The notes below the pieces were generated by a model, which did not search any database, had not been told where the DNA came from, and was given only the letters and a program-made list of their open reading frames with translations. The position numbers and the translations under genes are program-made. Shown here one piece after another: positions 31,684 to 33,825 of a stretch of DNA of 33,825 nt; the stretch's first letter is position 1, and every line of letters begins with the position of its first letter. The DNA lies in NCBI GenBank assembly GCA_035531535.1, contig DATKSV010000160.1, positions 1-33,825 on the forward strand, in the 5' to 3' direction. Origin of the DNA: AG-12 sp035531535 (GTDB lineage: Bacteria > Chloroflexota > Dormibacteria > Aeolococcales > Bog-877).

Positions 31684-33333
31684 ATGGCAGTAGAAGGCGG
31701 CAACGGCGGCGAGCAGGCGGTCAAGACCCTGGCCGAGCTCGGCATGAGCACGCTCTTCTCCCTGCCGGGAAGCCACATCGCATCTCTGTTGGACGCCGCC
31801 CGGATGGCAGGGATCCGGGTGATCTCGGTCCGCCATGAGGAGAACGCGGTGCTGATGGCGGAGGGCTGGGCACTGGCCACCGGCCGGCCGGGTTTTGTGG
31901 CCGTGACCGCGGGCCCGGGCCTCGCCAACGCCATGGGGGGCTTGGCTGAGGCCAACGCCGCCGGCGCCCCTTTGGTGGTGGTGGCGGGGCGGACCGCCAT
32001 CTCCAAGCGGGGCCGGGGCGCGGTCCAGGATCTAGATCAGCTGGCGGTGGTGGACCGGGTCACCAAGTGGAGCGCCGAGTGCCTGCAGCCACAGCGGATT
32101 GCCGAGTACCTGACCGAGGCGGTGAAGCAGGCCACCTGGGGCAGCCCCGGCGTCGCCTACCTCGAGATCCCTGAGGACGTGCTCGCCAGCGCCTGCGAGG
32201 CCGGCCCGGTCGCGGGCCTTCCCCCCGTCTCCAAGTCGGTCCCCGACGCAGCCAGCCTGGCGGCTGCCGGCCAACTCCTGAAAGCTGCTCAACGTCCCCT
32301 CATCCTGGCCGGGTCGGGGGCGTTTTTCTCCGGGGCGGCACCCCAGCTGACGGCCTTCATCGAGCGGACCGGGATTCCGGTCACCACCACCAGCGCCGCC
32401 CGGGGCCTGGTCGACGACGACCACCCGCTCTGCCTGGGCACTTTGGTGCACGGCGGGGCGGCCCTGGTCGGCGCGGATCTCGCCCTGGTGCTGGGATCGC
32501 GCTTCAACGCCAATCTCATGTACGGGCAGCCGCCCCTGTTCGCGGACGACCAGGTTTTGATCCAGGTCGACATAGTCCCCGAACATCTGGGTGGCCAGCG
32601 CTCCCCCAACCTGGGGCTGATGGGTGACGTGGGCGCGACCCTGGGCGCCCTCACCGCGCTCTGGGAGGGCGCTCCCGACAGGTGGTCGGGGTGGGTGTCG
32701 GACGCTCACCGGGCCGCCGCCGCCAGCCAGGAGCTCTGGGACGGTGAGGCAGAGTCGGCGACCACCGCCCTGCACGCCGGCTGGGTGGCCCGTGAGGCGG
32801 CTCAGGCGTTCGAAGAGCTGGGAGGCGGCACCTGGATCTCGGACGGGGGTGACAGCGTCACCTGGGGCATCGCCTTCTCTAAAGCGCACGCCCCCGGCAG
32901 CAACATGCTGATCGGGTCGGCGATGGGGACTTTGGGGGTGGGGCTGCCCTTCGCGATTGGGGCGGGCCTGGCCCACCCCTCCCGCCCGGTATGTCTGTTC
33001 ACCGGCGATGGCGCCTTCGGCTTTTCCCTGCAGGAGCTCCACACCGCCGCTCGCAACGGGGTGGGGATGGTGATCGTGGTGGTCAACAACGGGGTCTGGC
33101 GGGGCCCGGGCACCTCCCCCGCCCAGGCCGAGGGCGAGTTTGACTACAGCCTGGTGGCGGCGGCCGTTGGCGGCTGGGGGGTTAGAGTTGCGAGCCAGAG
33201 CGAGTTCCAGCCGGCGCTACGGCATGCCTTCGAGCTGGCTAGCCAAGGCCAGGTCTGCCTGGTCGACGCCAAGGCCGACCCCAGAGTGGTAAGCAACCTG
33301 CTCCGCTCCCTGGATGAGCTGGGCCTGATGTAG
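31684..33333 (+). CDS. ThDP-dependent enzyme, 2-hydroxyacyl-CoA lyase/oxalyl-CoA decarboxylase-like
   Basis: A 549-aa member of the acetolactate synthase/benzaldehyde lyase superfamily with three domains. The cofactor-activating glutamate is E52 in VRHEENA. The ThDP/Mg motif runs from G441-D442-G443 (GDGAFGFSLQEL) to N468-N469 (VVNNGVW). GDGAFGFS and the GAVQDLDQ segment resemble 2-hydroxyacyl-CoA lyase and oxalyl-CoA decarboxylase more than acetolactate synthase, whose motif is usually DaFQE. No regulatory ilvN or other branched-chain synthesis gene adjoins. 2-Hydroxyacyl-CoA lyase would cleave a 2-hydroxyacyl-CoA to formyl-CoA and an aldehyde or ketone, which fits the acyl-CoA theme. GGAGGAG at 31671-31677 supports the ATG. 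Family sure; reaction moderately so. Confidence 0.8.
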   Translation: MAVEGGNGGEQAVKTLAELGMSTLFSLPGSHIASLLDAARMAGIRVISVRHEENAVLMAEGWALATGRPGFVAVTAGPGLANAMGGLAEANAAGAPLVVVAGRTAISKRGRGAVQDLDQLAVVDRVTKWSAECLQPQRIAEYLTEAVKQATWGSPGVAYLEIPEDVLASACEAGPVAGLPPVSKSVPDAASLAAAGQLLKAAQRPLILAGSGAFFSGAAPQLTAFIERTGIPVTTTSAARGLVDDDHPLCLGTLVHGGAALVGADLALVLGSRFNANLMYGQPPLFADDQVLIQVDIVPEHLGGQRSPNLGLMGDVGATLGALTALWEGAPDRWSGWVSDAHRAAAASQELWDGEAESATTALHAGWVAREAAQAFEELGGGTWISDGGDSVTWGIAFSKAHAPGSNMLIGSAMGTLGVGLPFAIGAGLAHPSRPVCLFTGDGAFGFSLQELHTAARNGVGMVIVVVNNGVWRGPGTSPAQAEGEFDYSLVAAAVGGWGVRVASQSEFQPALRHAFELASQGQVCLVDAKADPRVVSNLLRSLDELGLM

Positions 33334-33418
33334 AGGCCCCTCTGGTCGCGGGCGCGCTGCCAGAGCGCCGTCGTGACCGGACCCCGGGACGGTCCCCTCT
33401 GGGTGGGCCAGGTGAGCG

Positions 33419-33435
33419 CCCCGCGATTGGCGGGG
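33419..33435. terminator. GC-rich stem-loop between convergent genes
   Basis: CCCCGC (33419-33424), GATTG loop, GCGGGG (33430-33435). Strong 6-bp GC stem about 86 nt after the ThDP-enzyme stop; no T-run. Confidence 0.4.
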
Positions 33436-33455
33436 ACCGCCGACTAAGGGTCTGA

Positions 33456-33495
33456 CCGTCCCGCCCACGCTTCAGGTCGGCCGCAAGCGGGACGG
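33456..33495. terminator. 9-bp perfect inverted repeat between convergent genes
   Basis: CCGTCCCGC (33456-33464) pairs with GCGGGACGG (33487-33495) around a 22-nt loop. With GGGAC-G-GTCCC at 33386-33396 and the hairpin at 33419-33435 it forms a hairpin cluster in the 282-bp gap, plausibly a bidirectional termination zone. I see no gene in the gap. Confidence 0.4.
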
Positions 33496-33615
33496 ATATC
33501 GAAGCTGTGGCATGGTTGCGATCGGGTTCCCCGCCACCAGCTTTCTCCCCGCGCTCCAGTCGGGGCGCGTCCGGCGCCACCTTGCCTGGGCGGCTCCGGG
33601 GCCGGCAACGGTAGA

Positions 33616-33825
33616 TCAGTAGGAGATCCGGCTCACCAACAACTGCTCGAACTCAGCCGCGGGCACCGCTGGGGACATCAGGTAGCCCTGGGCGGCATCG
33701 CAACCCAGCCGCTTCAAGGTCGCCATCTGGCCCGCGGTCTCCACTCCCTCGGCGACAGCGGTGAGCCCGATGGCGTGGGCGAGCTGGATCAGGCCGCCGA
33801 CGATGGCGGCATCCTTGGGGTCGCT
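33616..33825 (-). CDS. EAL-domain protein (c-di-GMP phosphodiesterase), 3' end only
   Basis: The last 69 codons of a gene that continues past the right edge. The frame reads from SDPKDAAIVGGLIQLAHAIG through VAEGVET and LGCDAAQGYLMSPAVPA to a TGA at 33618-33616. EGVET and the Gln/Gly of AQGYL are the conserved C-terminal signatures of EAL domains that hydrolyse cyclic di-GMP to pGpG. Because the 5' part is missing, catalytic activity and any GGDEF or sensor domains cannot be judged. Convergent with the ThDP-enzyme gene. Confidence 0.85.
   Translation of the reverse strand, partial: SDPKDAAIVGGLIQLAHAIGLTAVAEGVETAGQMATLKRLGCDAAQGYLMSPAVPAAEFEQLLVSRISY

Overview
The window is about 34 kb of very GC-rich (roughly 70%), densely coding bacterial chromosome. 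I see no transposase, integrase, phage gene, tRNA, rRNA or CRISPR array. Gene content suggests an aerobic or facultative heterotroph from the high-GC Gram-positive or Terrabacteria side (Chloroflexota, Dormibacterota or Actinomycetota-like). The evidence is a two-part B12 mutase, an EtfD-type membrane Fe-S protein, a Ctc-type bL25 and many leaderless promoters. The phylum is an inference, and no marker gene here fixes it.

Layout. 1-3.4 kb (+): PLP-dependent C-acyltransferase (KBL/AONS type), an ECF-like sigma factor, a small membrane protein that may be its anti-sigma partner, and galU. 3.4-4.9 kb (+): a small gene with an apparent frame break, a PHP-domain phosphoesterase, and a membrane-anchored Pro/Thr/Ser-rich protein. 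4.95-6.75 kb (-): a protein of unknown family, coaE and a coiled-coil protein.

6.8-24.8 kb (+, apart from an insertion of two minus-strand genes) is an acyl-CoA catabolic island. It holds enoyl-CoA hydratase, a 62-aa membrane peptide coupled to an EtfD-like oxidoreductase, methylmalonyl-CoA epimerase, the large subunit of a methylmalonyl-CoA mutase, then (-) an S33-type hydrolase and an aquaporin. It continues with an acyl-CoA carboxylase beta subunit, sucCD, acyl-CoA dehydrogenase, thiolase, a second acyl-CoA dehydrogenase, a MeaB-type GTPase and a second mutase large subunit with isobutyryl-CoA mutase signature residues. Together these genes can carry propionyl-CoA to succinate, perform most of beta-oxidation, pass electrons to the quinone pool and isomerise a branched C4 acyl-CoA. 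The biotin carboxylase subunit, 3-hydroxyacyl-CoA dehydrogenase and soluble ETF are not in the window.

24.8-27.6 kb (-): a cassette of a radical SAM/SPASM protein (TIGR04053-like), an ADP-ribosylglycohydrolase-fold protein whose metal-binding acids are mostly lost, and a NYN/YacP-type nuclease. A perfect palindrome abuts the -10 element of the last two genes. 27.7-30.1 kb (+): an internally duplicated membrane protein, the only B12-binding mutase subunit in the window, and bL25. 30.1-31.5 kb (-): rarA. 31.7-33.3 kb (+): a ThDP enzyme resembling 2-hydroxyacyl-CoA lyase. The right edge holds the 3' end of an EAL-domain gene (-).

A recurring regulatory pattern is a -10-like hexamer 6-8 nt before the start codon, with no ribosome binding site, at about ten operon-leading genes. 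Genes inside operons instead have Shine-Dalgarno sites or stop/start overlaps. The strongest leads are the twin split mutases with one B12 subunit, the degenerate ADP-ribosylglycohydrolase/NYN/radical SAM cassette with its palindrome, the leaderless pattern, and two genes with apparent one-base frame breaks.
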